This document shows, piece by piece, positions 34,998-45,486 of a stretch of DNA of 64,000 nt. Each line of letters starts with the position of its first letter. Position 1 is the stretch's first letter. The stretch is from Fragilaria crotonensis (lineage: Eukaryota > Bacillariophyta > Fragilariophyceae > Fragilariales > Fragilariaceae), in assembly GCA_022925895.1 (NCBI GenBank), contig JAKSYS010000014.1:207807-271806 (forward strand). The letters are read 5' to 3'. The translations under genes and the position numbers were made by a program. Under the pieces are notes generated by a model. It worked only from the letters and a program-made list of their open reading frames with translations, made no database searches and was not told where the DNA came from.

Positions 34998-36750
34998 TCA
35001 ATCTTTCTTCGCCTTCCCGCTGTCCTCCATCAAGAGGCTTAGCGTACCCGTAATGCGGTTTATCACTGTCTTGATCTGCTGCGCCTTGGTCGCTGCGAGG
35101 ATGAACATGAAGCAAATTACAACAGCGTACAGATGCGAAAGGAAATCTGAACTGCTGCGACAAACAGTGCTCCAACTAGAACATGTATTGTCGGCAGTCA
35201 CTCGCAAGACATACGCAATTAACGCAATGGAGAGAGGAATAATGTAGCTGGGGAGGGGGGGGGGGGGGTTGATGAAGGGCAATGCGTGAGGGAAAATTGA
35301 AGAGAAGGGTAAGACACGGAACACTAGAAAACTCACGTTTCAACACCAGCAAGCGGGTTTCGGCCTTCGTTCAATTTTGTGTACACAACAAAGCTGTCAG
35401 ATACTTGGGCAAGAAGCTCCTCCCGTGCGTCAACGATCCCATTATGGGTCCCAAAGGTCGCAATGGACTTGAAAATATCCAGACCCCGATCCATTGCGAG
35501 GCGATGTTCTTCCTGCAACTCTTCCGGCTTAATGTAGATGCTGCAGTGAGGACCGGCGATACGGTCCATAGTTCCCTTGTATTCGGCCATTCCCAAGTAA
35601 ACAGCATTGTGGTTGTTGGCTGTCGCAGTCGCATGCAACAGTGTCGCAGCTTCAGGAAAATGGGCTCCAGAGGCAAAGAGATCCGCATACGCTTGCATAT
35701 ACGAACCTAATTCCACAGCAGTCAACTCCCGTCCATGAATAATTTTCGGAGCAAGTGACTCGATATCAAAGACCTTGGCGCAATATCGATCAAGTAGTTT
35801 AAGAAAGGTTGGATCAATCGCTTTGACATCCCCGCTGAACGTCTTTTTCGTAACTGCTGCTCCAGGATGAACAAAGCCGTAGCAGGTTATCTTTTCAAAA
35901 CAACCAACGATCTGTTGACGGGTCTCGTGCAAGTCTTGCGCATCTCGTTCAGCGATAACATCGTCCAGATATGCCTCCATTTCTTGCTGCATTGCTGCAC
36001 AGTCGTCTTCCTCTTCGAAGTTCTGCCAGTCCCGAACAAGGAATTCGACATGCTGGAATGGCTTGCCAATAGGTGGAGCATTGTCGTCGTCATTCGTTGA
36101 CAGTGCCATGCGTGCATACTCAGAGAAGAGCGCAAGCTGCTGAAGGTTGTCCTCTTGGATTCGTTTGTCAACGTTGTAGATTTGGTAGCTGCTCAGGAGG
36201 GTGGAGAGTCGAAGATAGATGCCGTAAGAGCCATTGTGCTTTCATGGTCAAACATGCCTTGTGTATCGACAAGTAAGATAGCGATGTTCTCTCCCGACTT
36301 CTTTTTCACAAAATGGGGCTCACTCCACATCCAGATTCCGGTAGTGTTCCTATCTGCTCCACCACGCCAGTTGAATCCGCGATTTCAAGAGATTTGTAAT
36401 GATCATACCAGTTTCCACCCTTGCAAGTATCGTCGTCAGTCTCTTTGAGGTGCTGCAGATACAGCAGAACCAACTAAGCAGAACGACTTGCCTGTACGCA
36501 TGGCTCCGACAACGCTAACGACAGCGACCTTCCATCCTGGAGGAATCATGGTCATGATTTTGTTCATTTCTTCCTTATGAAAAGAGAAGGCATATTTGTT
36601 TTTTTCTGTACCTATAGAAACGATTTGAATAGGCTTGGCGATGTTTGGAACCTCGACCAAGTCGCCGCTACTTGTTTCATCATCGGTGGAATCAGGCTTC
36701 GACTCGACAACAAGTTCCGGATGATCGACGAAGACAGCATCGTCAGCCAT
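34998..36750 (-). CDS. Atlastin-like dynamin-family GTPase, with three frame breaks
   Basis: ER membrane-fusion GTPase. From the ATG at 36750: an acidic N terminus, IQIVSIGTEKNKYAFSFHKE, P-loop VVGAMRTGKSF, GFNWRGGADRNTTGIWMWS, the G3 block LLVDTQGMFDHEST, LSTLLSSYQIYNV, and the G4 block FLVRDW typical of atlastins and GBPs. A three-helix-bundle region follows. An 89-bp intron (35248-35336, GTGAGT...CCCCAG) joins GVET to YIIPLSIALIAYV. Exon 2 (34998-35247) carries two hydrophobic segments forming the atlastin membrane hairpin, and a short Lys-rich tail. The frame breaks near 36470, 36378 and 36210; the last two are explained by one missing G each (GCGGATTC; TTCGACTC). Confidence 0.88.
35248..35336 (-). 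other. Atlastin intron with a 14-base C run before the acceptor
   Basis: 89 bp, starts GTGAGT and ends CCCTCCCCAG. On the plus strand a 14-base G run (35256-35269) forms the polypyrimidine tract of the minus-strand intron. The splice restores phase (AC|C TAC). Confidence 0.85.
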
Positions 36751-37309
36751 GTTACTTTTTCCGTTACTCCTCTTAAGCTGCTACCGAAAGGCTGCTACTA
36801 TGGGGTGTAGAGAGTGCGGCTTTTTCAATTGTGGCCTCTACTGGCTGCTGCGTGAAACAAAGGCTCAATCCCACTGTGTGATCCTGGGAAAATGCTACTC
36901 CAGTAGTAGTACACGTTTACTGTATCCTGAAGTACATGCACGATGTGCACACAGAAAATCCCAGTTCAAAAAGCTGCGGAATGCGGAAAGAGAAGGGCTT
37001 GCGTGGAGAGGACGTTCGTGCGTCGGTCGGCGTTGATTGTTCCGTTACATGTTTCATTTTATGGCTCGCGCACACAGACATATTTTCATTTTAGCTCACA
37101 CAGACACATTTCAACCACGGACAAACATACATAGACTCGTTTTAACGAAAAAAATTCAGTAGTCGACTAAACTAGAATGGTCTTTGATATATGGAATTGT
37201 GTTTCGTATTTATTACCTTTTCGACTTCGATTGCAATAACAAATGCAACGACCAGATGGGAGAGATTTAATATAAACTTGCTGCTTAATCTACTGAGTTT
37301 ATGCATTTA
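36751..37309. other. Intergenic DNA between atlastin and the decayed transposase
   Basis: No gene recognised; the ACACAGACA repeat motif occurs near 37070-37105. Confidence 0.45.
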
Positions 37310-38696
37310 CTAGTAGTATAGCGGTTCTGCTACAAGTGACAAGTATTGCTGCAGGGTCCTCAATGGCTCGCAATCAAAGTATTGCATTGTTTGATTACCG
37401 TAAAAGCATGACCGACGGTTCCTTAGAAATGCAGCTATCATGTAATACTTTGTGACAGGGCTTTTGAAAACCATCATGCTTGCTCTGAAATCCAAGAAAG
37501 CCCAGTTCTTAATCAAGTTTGCAAATGCCCACTCAACGACCTCGTCGCGAACCTTTGACATGTCATTCCACCGCGCTTCTTGAGACCCTGGGCGAGGATT
37601 CCTGTATCCTCCAAAAAGGAGAAGAGATTGGGGATAAGTCATTTCACCGCGCTTCTTGAGACCCTGGGCGAGGATTCCTGTATCCTCCAAAAAGGAGAAG
37701 AGATTGGGGATAAGTTGGATCCCCATATAGTGAAAAGATGCCAACTTCTGTAGATTCTCATGTTGATTGCCACCATCTATTGTTGGTGCTGGCAATGGCG
37801 GCATCATTTCATGAAGCTTCGCTATCAATCTGCTCTTGGCCAACATGTAGGAATCATGACGGTTCCCCGTTATCGGTCCAAACATACTACATGTAGATGC
37901 CCGTCAGGAGCCGCGACGGATTGAAACTTTATGCCATATGCTCGTTTGTGGCCGCTGTAGAGAAGCTTCTGAAAAAATAAAGGACGGCACGTCGTTCGCA
38001 ATGTGCCAGCATCAATAAAACCCCACACACATTGTACCACACCACACTTCACAAAAATTCTTTCAGCACAGTAAGCCATCCTATGCTGAAAAATGGACGG
38101 ATTGTCCAAGTTCTTGGAGGGCGGGACAATGCATGTAACGCATGAACCATTGCCTTGATTGAAGCGGAAATTTTCAAACGACGGTAGCCAAAGTACGCCT
38201 CCGTATCCTTATGGATTCGACGAGGGCAAGAAAGTCGGAACAGTACCATGAGTAGCATTGTTTCATAGGGAGCGGAATAGTTTCCCTTCTCAAACACAAC
38301 CAGAAACTGACTTGTAGCTCCTGGTAGGAATTGACGAAGCCTCGGCCAAAGCATACTATCTGACAGCTCTTGGAGTTGGTGAGTCTTCTTCCTGAAACAA
38401 AAGTGGGTGATGGCAACAGCATCATCTGAGATTTCACATATCAGCAAACCCTCCTCATGACGGTCGCACCACCTGATTGTTGAATCTTCCAAGCCACCTT
38501 CCAAGTCCCATAAAATGCTAACCGCCATCTGCATTGCCTCATCAATACTGTCATTGATATCCATCATGGAAAAATTGCTCAATGAGGATGAGCTACTACT
38601 GCTGGCTGCTGCTTCCAAGGCTACTCTCGTAATTAGAACCGTCAGAACTGGAGTTGCTGCTGTCCTGGTGTTGAAGGAAGAGAATGTCCCTTTCAT
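37310..38696 (-). pseudogene. Decayed PIF/Harbinger transposase
   Basis: Three overlapping frames carry DDE_Tnp_4 (Harbinger) landmarks in the correct order. N-terminal to C-terminal they are: HFCFRKKTHQLQELSD (helical region); VWGFIDAGTLRTTCRP, where the family normally has GFIDGTLR, so a residue is inserted; LYSGHKRAYGIKFQSVAAPDG; FGPITGNRHDSYMLAKSRL; and a C-terminal region interrupted by an internal duplication. Frame switches occur near 38050 and 37870, and a 77-bp tandem duplication at 37565-37717 disrupts the core. It is therefore an inactive relic. It is a different lineage from the Harbinger at 56279. Confidence 0.85.
37565..37717. repeat. 77-bp tandem duplication inside the decayed transposase
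   Basis: The block from TCATTCCACCGCGCTTC to GATTGGGGATAAG occurs twice in succession, nearly identical. It adds about 25 codons in a shifted frame, which shows it arose after the element was inserted or during decay. Confidence 0.9.
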
Positions 38697-38956
38697 CCAT
38701 CAGCAGGACAGACAAAATAGATGCCCATGCTTGGCAATGACGGCGTTCAAGAACAGATCCCCACCGTCGAACTGACATTGTACTGAGAGTGCTCCTACCA
38801 CGGATATTTGTGCGTCGATTCGTCAACTCACACCAAAAATCCCTACTCGAATGTGTTCCTTCGTCAATATCGATATACGGAACTTCTTAATGGAAAACTA
38901 CTTAAAAATTAAGAGAACGCTGAACCTGTCTGGGTCACCCCCGGACAATCTTTCCA

Positions 38957-39023
38957 AGAGAAATCTCTTAAGATTTCCTTTACGGTTTCTTCTAAAACAA
39001 GGGAAAAGCTAAGAGATTTCTCT
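38957..39023. repeat. Inverted repeat with 14-bp arms
   Basis: AGAGAAATCTCTTA (38957-38970) is matched by TAAGAGATTTCTCT (39010-39023), a perfect 14-bp inverted repeat around a 39-nt spacer. It could be a small MITE end or a hairpin at the 5' side of the decayed transposase. Confidence 0.75.
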
Positions 39024-39173
39024 TTGCCAGGAATTCTCTATTGTTTTCTCACGACCTGGAAGCCTGGAAGTTCATACTGGAGTACACACTACAGTACCCG
39101 TATTTCTTGTGCTGGGAACAAGTACTTCGTGGAGTCCTCTACCAGTAATGCACGCATACAGCAACCCATACGG

Positions 39174-40530
39174 GGGTTAGGGGTTTGGGGGTGGGTATAC
39201 AGCAAAAAAATTCCAAACATTGATCCAAGTTCCAAACAGAATCTTGTCCTGGTTCAGTGACATGTATGCAGCATAATAGCAGCATAATTGAAACTTGTAT
39301 CCAAGTTGGAAAGTCCCAAGTTTTCTTATGAAGAAGACAAACATTGTGAGTAGCAATTCGTCCAAAGATTTGTCATGTGCATGTCATTTACTTTTCATCA
39401 CTCTATCATGACTGCCAATGACAGCAATCTGCAGATGTGCGTCCCATGATGATGGCTTAGAGAAGTGCTTCAGGGTTTGTAGTAGCATTGCAAAAAGTTC
39501 AAACTAAGTTTGCAACTGCAAACACAAAGATAAAGAGAATGAGAGATCAAGAACGAGGTGAGACAAGGAGGCAAGAATAAGGAAGAACAGAATGAGAATG
39601 AGAGCAAGTCCAGAAATGAGGAAATGAGAGTGAGAAACAAGAGCAAAGCAATGACAACAAAGCAAGAACAACAGCAAATGAGATTAAGAGCAAGAGCAAA
39701 TGAGAGCAAAGGAATGAAAGGGAACAAGATCAAAGCAACAAAAGCAAACAAATGAGAGCAAGAACAAGAGCGAATGCAAGAAACAAGAGCAACAAAGCTA
39801 CTATCAGAGCAAATGAGGCAAAGAAAGAGAACGATAACAAAAGAAATAATTAAAGTGAACGAGAACAAACAAGAACAACAACAAGCGCAAACAGAGTAAA
39901 GCAACAAAAGCGCACAAACCAGAGCAAAAATGAGGAGAGCAAAATGAGAGCAGGAGCACGAGGAAGAGCAAGAGCAAGAACGAAAGGGAAAGAATGAGAG
40001 CAAGGACAGAAGAACAAGAACCGCCCGACAATGAGAGCAAATGAGAGCAAAACCAGAGCAAGAATGAATGGGAGCAAGAACAGGACAAGAGGAGTGAGAG
40101 CAAAAAAGAAATGAGTGCAAATATGAGAGCAAGAGCAACAAGGATGACAGCAAACAAGAGCAAATGAGAGGAGTTGCCTCAAGACCACCAGGAATACAAT
40201 CAGCATGAATGCACCCATCATCAAGTTGTTTATGAGCACCCTCTGGTGCGGTGCTATTGCTCATTGCTGCTGCCACAACCACAACACAATGTCAATGAAT
40301 GCACTCCTCCACAGAGTGAAGTGTGAAGAAGAGCACACCGATGGTGTTCATGCAAAACTTGGATTGCCAAACTCGGCTAAAGAATATGGTCAACTTGGAT
40401 ATCCAAGTCAATCCAAGTTGAGTGTTACTAGCTCGGAATTTTGGTTTTGGAGGTGCGGTTCCGTTGGAAGTTTGGAAACTTGGATCCAAGTGAAGTTAAG
40501 AATTTTTTTCTCGTTACACGGCCCCTAAGT
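39174..40530. mobile_element. Non-autonomous Harbinger-like element with purine-rich interior
   Basis: Ends are inverted: TTAGGGG on the left and CCCCTAA on the right. Inside them are a shared A-run followed by TTC, and then TTGATCCAAGTTCCAAAC/TTGGATCCAAGTTTCCAAAC. The AACTTGGA/TCCAAGTT subterminal motif also occurs in the ends of the Harbinger at 56064-61775, so the two probably use related transposases. The flanking TTA/TAA trinucleotides fit a TWA target but are not identical, so the duplication is unproven. The interior holds a 675-bp purine tract and no gene. Confidence 0.6.
39520..40195 (+). repeat. Strand-asymmetric purine tract
   Basis: Almost pure A/G with occasional C, built from degenerate AGAGCAA, ACAAGAGC and AATGAG units. 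The complementary strand reads as a hydrophobic Cys/Leu/Ser ORF of 270 codons, which is a composition effect. It breaks into no clean period, so it is better seen as a degenerate satellite. Confidence 0.8.
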
Positions 40531-40801
40531 ACTGTAGGGCTTGGGTGATAAATGACATTTCCACGACCTGACACCTGACGCACTTTTCGGCCCGAAGAAG
40601 TTCACTTCGACTCATGTCGCGTCGTCGACCGTCGTCTTGGACACACTCAAATCACTTCGTATTCTTGCAATTCTATTCACACATTTCATGTCGTACTTGT
40701 ACTCCTTACGACGTACATAGTACCCTCGGACGAAATCAAACGCTGTCCAACATCCAATAAGGACTTTCCTGGCATTATTTAACCGAAACGTCAATCAGAT
40801 T

Positions 40802-41113
40802 CTATTTCAATTTGTCTTCCTTAAATAGTATGGGTTGATTTATATGTATAAAGTCGGAATTATTGTCCGGAGGCACAAGGATTTTTTCCAACCCGAACAT
40901 CACTCGCACTATGTCATACCTTTGGTTGTAGCAAACTGTATGAGTGAATGTCGTACCAGATAACACTTCCCATTTCCCATCGAAAGGAAACGACTGAAGA
41001 GGGAAAGGACCACCAATTCCAGAGTACTTGAGGCTTATAGATCGTCGGGTCGGGCCTCGACAGTTCGAGCCTTGAGCGCATTTCTTCATTTGATCATAAG
41101 CACTTGTACCCAT
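40802..41113 (-). CDS. Hypothetical protein, unrecognised
   Basis: 103 codons from an ATG at 41113. The peptide has varied composition with a GGPFPLQSFPFDGKWEVLSG segment and C-terminal charged residues. No family is recognised. It may be a partial or spurious gene; it is kept because the composition is protein-like and the region holds no other feature. Confidence 0.35.
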   Translation of the reverse strand: MGTSAYDQMKKCAQGSNCRGPTRRSISLKYSGIGGPFPLQSFPFDGKWEVLSGTTFTHTVCYNQRYDIVRVMFGLEKILVPPDNNSDFIHINQPILFKEDKLK

Positions 41114-41358
41114 TTCTCATGTCGCATGCAAAAATGTACAACGGTAAACATCAAATGTACATTTGTATATAATTATATGAAAGAAAACCGGACTAGATAA
41201 GATGCCAACAGTCCCAACATACTTGCGAAGGGAAAAATGTCCTCAGTGAAATACCCTTCAAAACCGGACTTCGCCACAAACTCAACGAACAATGCTATGT
41301 CCATGATCATTCATAGACGTGTCGTCGTGTGAAACAACGAAAGCACAACGAACATGCA

Positions 41359-42882
41359 ATGTCAGCCGCACGTTTTGGATCAACACTCAACGAAAAGGAA
41401 GGATCGATGACTGCATCACTTCGAGGACTTTCCGTGTGCGAACTTGCAGCGTCCTGCAACAAATGTTTGTGCGCGGCGGAGAATGGCGAAGTCTACTGCC
41501 CTGCGCGAATATCACTATGTGAATCCAGTTTACCTTCTTTCAGTTCCGAGGCGCGGGAATATGCTGACTGTTCATCAATCGTCTCATCTTTTTCGTGTCA
41601 GTCCCTCGTTCTGTGGGGAGAAGAGCAAAACAGAACTCCAACATATCTCTGGACCATGGGAGACGAAGAATTTGATACTGAGGAAGGAATGTCAATTGAT
41701 TTAACACAACCGCATGCTCTCGTCAGACATCCCTCTTTGGAAGCTGCTAGCACCAACCTTAACGAACATGAAAGGCTTGAAGGAAACGAGCTGGGCGACG
41801 ACACTATCAGCTGCGCGTCGTCGGTATTTTCTTCGACCCTAAATGATGAAATGGCAAGCAAGCAGCTGATCCCGTTGGATATCAGAGAGAGCGATTCGAT
41901 GAGTGATTTTTTAGGTGTCCTACCTGATGACCTTGCGAGCTACGTTCTTTCATTCCTGGAGGTTGGCTCTCTTTGTGAGGTTTGCCTTGTATCGAGACAG
42001 GCACGAATTTTGGCAGCAAGAGAAGACGCTGGCTGGAGAATGCACTGTCGACACTTGTGGTCCCGGAAAACCTTCGTCCTACGAGAAGCGCGGGATCTGT
42101 TGAAGTCAGGCAAGGCCATGAATGCATACAAGCTCTCAATTCATGACTCCAATTCTCGCGAGGAAATACGCCCTGAGGAACTTTGCTTCGATGCTGAAGG
42201 GACCATCTGGGGATTTCGATTCAAGGAAAGTGCTGGCTCCATCTGGACTTCCCTCGATCCATGGTGGACTGGCGGGAACCCTCGGAAGATGGTGTTTCTC
42301 AGAGACGGGACAGTGAAACAGATTGTGCAGTCCCATGATCTCAGCCAGTTTGCTCTCTATCCCCCTTTCCACGATGTAGACCATGGCGCTAGTAGGCCAC
42401 TTCAAGACCATGGTATGACTTGGCGATTCGTGGAGCGACCCATGGACCTTCCTGAGAGGGCAAGAGGATCATACATTCGCATCACTGTTGATGGACGCGA
42501 AGTCCCTACATATGTCGTCCGTCGATCGCAAACGGGTGACTGGGGCTTTGTCATGGAGAGCTGTTGGGGAGTTTACTCCATGACGCCGCTTACTAGCCTA
42601 AACGTACTTGCCTCGCAGAATAGGCGAATCGGAGGACCCAGGATGAGACTGCGACGTACCCAAGATGGAGCTCGTTGGATGAATGTTGATGGAATTGAGA
42701 CTGACAGCGAAGACGAAGAGATAGACGAGCAGATGCGTCAAAGTGTTGATGCAAACTTCACTATATCAACTCGAGGTCAATGGAGAGAAGCACTACTCTA
42801 CAACTTTGGGGCAACATCACTCCCGGAAGGAGAGCACGCGAAGGCAGAATTTGATCGAGTGTGGAGTCAATCGTTTCGGTAA
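41359..42882 (+). CDS. F-box protein
   Basis: Substrate adaptor for SCF ubiquitin ligases. The ATG at 41359 gives about 507 residues; a second plausible start is MGDEEFDTEEG near 41655, where composition becomes more typical. The F-box lies around residues 185-230: FLGVLPDDLASYVLSFLEVG, then LCEVCLVSRQARILA. The following half is Trp-rich (WRMHCRHLW, GTIWGFRFKE, WTSLDPWWTGG, GDWGFVMESCWGVYSM) and may form the substrate-binding beta domain. I do not recognise the subfamily. The C-terminal 40 residues are acidic and then basic. The gene ends 72 bp from the convergent P4H gene. Confidence 0.85.
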   Translation: MSAARFGSTLNEKEGSMTASLRGLSVCELAASCNKCLCAAENGEVYCPARISLCESSLPSFSSEAREYADCSSIVSSFSCQSLVLWGEEQNRTPTYLWTMGDEEFDTEEGMSIDLTQPHALVRHPSLEAASTNLNEHERLEGNELGDDTISCASSVFSSTLNDEMASKQLIPLDIRESDSMSDFLGVLPDDLASYVLSFLEVGSLCEVCLVSRQARILAAREDAGWRMHCRHLWSRKTFVLREARDLLKSGKAMNAYKLSIHDSNSREEIRPEELCFDAEGTIWGFRFKESAGSIWTSLDPWWTGGNPRKMVFLRDGTVKQIVQSHDLSQFALYPPFHDVDHGASRPLQDHGMTWRFVERPMDLPERARGSYIRITVDGREVPTYVVRRSQTGDWGFVMESCWGVYSMTPLTSLNVLASQNRRIGGPRMRLRRTQDGARWMNVDGIETDSEDEEIDEQMRQSVDANFTISTRGQWREALLYNFGATSLPEGEHAKAEFDRVWSQSFR

Positions 42883-42954
42883 GGCTGAAGAAATACTTCC
42901 ATAACGAGAATACAAGTGTGGTTGCTAATTCTACTCTCAAATATGCCATAGTCT

Positions 42955-44721
42955 CTAAGTACAACCACGAGACTGCGGGGCAACGTAGTCGTACATGTGA
43001 ATCCACCCGTTCGCCGCGAACTTCGTTCCCGCCACCACAGGAAGAGCCTCGTGGAATGTGCGCTGGTCGTCCTTGAGGGGATCCGAGTCGTAAACGCTGG
43101 GCCACAAAACAGCCCTGCCAGCCTTGGGCATGACGGTCAAACCGAGTCTATTGAACTTAGTCCCTCCCCCACTTTCCACGTCGCTGAGGTAGAGGAAGAA
43201 TGTTAGAATGCGAGGTCCGCACTGACGATCCCTTTGGTGCTGTCATTCGAGAACAGTCGTTAGTCAAGGCCGTCAAGCGACAACATTGGTGCGGACTTCA
43301 CTTACAGGAATGTAGTCATGGTGAGCATTGTAAAATTGCGATTTCTCATATCGGAGGATTTGAAGGTCTTCGCTGTTGTTGGCCGGAATCCCCATGACAT
43401 CACTCATGCGATTCATGACCCTTTGAACAACTTCGTGGTCGCGGCACTTTTTCGCGGAAGAGCACCAAGCATTCTCAGAAGTGCGACCCGAACTCTCCTT
43501 TCCTTCAAATGACCCATCAAAACTTTGCCCTCCGACATCGCGGGAACGTTCATATCCAGCTTCGAACCCGAGATCAATCAAGGTCTGGCATTCCTCTGGA
43601 GTCAAAAAGTCATCGAATGTAATGAGCCAAGGGGGGAGGCTCTTGTCCAAAACGGAGCTGACTTCAATTGATGGCGAGGAACTCGGACGGGAGAGAACAG
43701 TGACAGTGTATTCGGGTACGTTCTTCTCCTTGAGTTCCTGGCGCTCCTCGTCCGTTAAGGTTCGATTGCCCGGTGCATCCTTGACTATCCTTTCGAACAT
43801 CTTGTTCAGATCACCAGGTTTGAGGGCAGGAACAAGGTCGGTAAGGCGAGGGCAACGCGCGCTCATGTCAATCAAGTGGCATGTTCTACAAGCCGGGGCA
43901 CAGTTGGTAAGCATGAAAGCCTGGTTCTTCTCGCATTCTCCTATAACTGCCCAAAAGGAGCAGAGTTCATTACGATTGAGGCTTGGAGCAGACATTAGGC
44001 GTTGAAGGCGATAGAATGATTGCCAAACATACTATACTCACCATTTGTCTTGAATGTGATTTGGGAGGTGCGCAACATCGGTTTTGAAGTACTCAATGGT
44101 ATTGCGAAGAACCTCAAGAACCTGGTAAGATTCGGATCCGCTTACCGTCTGCTTATCGCCGAAATCAGCACTGAGGGAGACAATGCCAAGCTCCTCGTCG
44201 GTAAGCTTAGGGACGCCTAGCTCCAAATTTCTCTTCTTGTCGACCTTCTTTTTCAAGATCTCACAAGTGCCACAACTCTTGGCACAGTTAACATGCATGT
44301 ATCCAGGATTAGCGGAACATTCACCGCTGCTCGTCCAGAAGCTGCACTGCTCGTGGCTGTCTACACATGTCGGATCCTGAGCATCGTCCGCTACAGGTAC
44401 AGCACACACGCCGCATGAAAGGGGGCAATATCGTTTCATGTTCGTTGGATTTTCATCACACTCGCCTAGGCCAGCCCAGACTGGGCATCGAACATGATGA
44501 TCTTTGCAAACCTTGTTGTTCTTAGTCGGGTAGTTTTCGTCGGCACAAGAAGCGGGGCATTCCTTCATCATGTACTCCTCATTCTTGAAGCATTCTCCAT
44601 CGTCTCTCCAAGCACCGCAACGTTGATGTTTGTCACAAATTCCCTCAGCGGTACAATCCTGAGCGGATGCTGCTGTCACAAGAAGGAAAACCAACGAAAA
44701 ACGAAACAATTGCAGAATCAT
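42955..44721 (-). CDS. Prolyl 4-hydroxylase with four ShK domains (three exons)
   Basis: 2-oxoglutarate/Fe(II) dioxygenase acting on proline in secreted proteins. Exons 44042-44721, 43306-43981 and 42955-43239 join exactly to 546 residues. Introns are 60 bp (GTGAGT...TCCAAG) and 66 bp (GTAAGT...TGACAG). A signal peptide (MILQLFRFSLVFLLVTAASA) is followed by three six-Cys ShK domains, a linker, a fourth ShK domain completed across intron 1, and the P4H core. The core has WLITFDDFLTPEECQ, the iron ligands HHD in FYNAHHDYIP and His in FHEALPV, and the 2-oxoglutarate Lys or Arg region near GTKFAANGWIH. Exon 3 starts HQRDRQCGPRILTFFLYL. The ER or secretory lumen is expected. P4H plus ShK fusions are known in algae and animals; four ShK domains are on the high side. 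Confidence 0.93.
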
Positions 44722-45486
44722 GGTACCAAGGTACAACTCCCAATGCTCCTCAAAGTAGAGACAACAGTGATCGAGAAACAGAAATTCGCATTCTGCAATA
44801 GAGAGAGGTCATGCATATATTTGCAAATGGTACAAGTACCAGGTACGAGTAATCTAGTAGGATTGTACAACTATAGGGAGTACGTGTATAGTAGCATGTA
44901 CCGTGTACGGGCATGCAGCTGTACTCGGAGTGCAAGTGTACTCCTAACGGTCGGCGTCCATGATAACAACATGATTTGCATTTTACACACATTTTACGAG
45001 CTTGGTTTCAATTATTATTGATGTACGACAGTATATGCATACTGGAGTACCTGCGGTACTGTAATTTGTTATCGAGGTGCACGAGCACGTGCACGGTGCA
45101 CGTGCTACCAGGTACAAGTAGCCCTTCCTACGGTAGTCTACCGTAGTTATACCGTTGTATGATGACTGTACAGTGTACGTGGTGATACTGCTGTACTATC
45201 TGGTACGTTGTATCGTCATCTACATCTTATGCTCGCTTACCAGCGTACGCCAGTGCATCCAGCATTAAATTGAGCAGCAACTCCATTTTATTCAAGTCAT
45301 TGCAACATTATAGGAAATGTTATTAAGGTTACTGGATGTTGAATGTGCTGGATGCCCGGATCTAGTACAGCTTACCGCGAAGGAAAGGTAGGCAAAGTTG
45401 CCACCCATCTTGCAAATCCGTCTCCGCGGATCAGGATGCTGTACTCGTACTTTCGGGAGAAGTCAGGACAACGTACAGTTGCCGCC
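44722..45486. other. Intergenic DNA between P4H and the PIP kinase, GTAC-rich
   Basis: Holds the P4H 5' flank and the 3' flank of the PIP kinase. GTAC words dominate 44820-45240, including an ACGTGCACGGTGCACGT palindrome near 45085. Confidence 0.55.

Noticed and set aside
36455-36480. 22-nt intron at the first atlastin frame break
   Set aside because: Same length and style as the above, and also at odds with the intron sizes seen elsewhere; an indel is simpler, though this one is the least certain of the set.
39470-40282. 270-codon hydrophobic Cys/Leu/Ser ORF that looks like a multi-pass membrane protein
   Set aside because: It is the complement of a purine tract; the plus strand and a second minus frame are open as well, with the same low-complexity composition.
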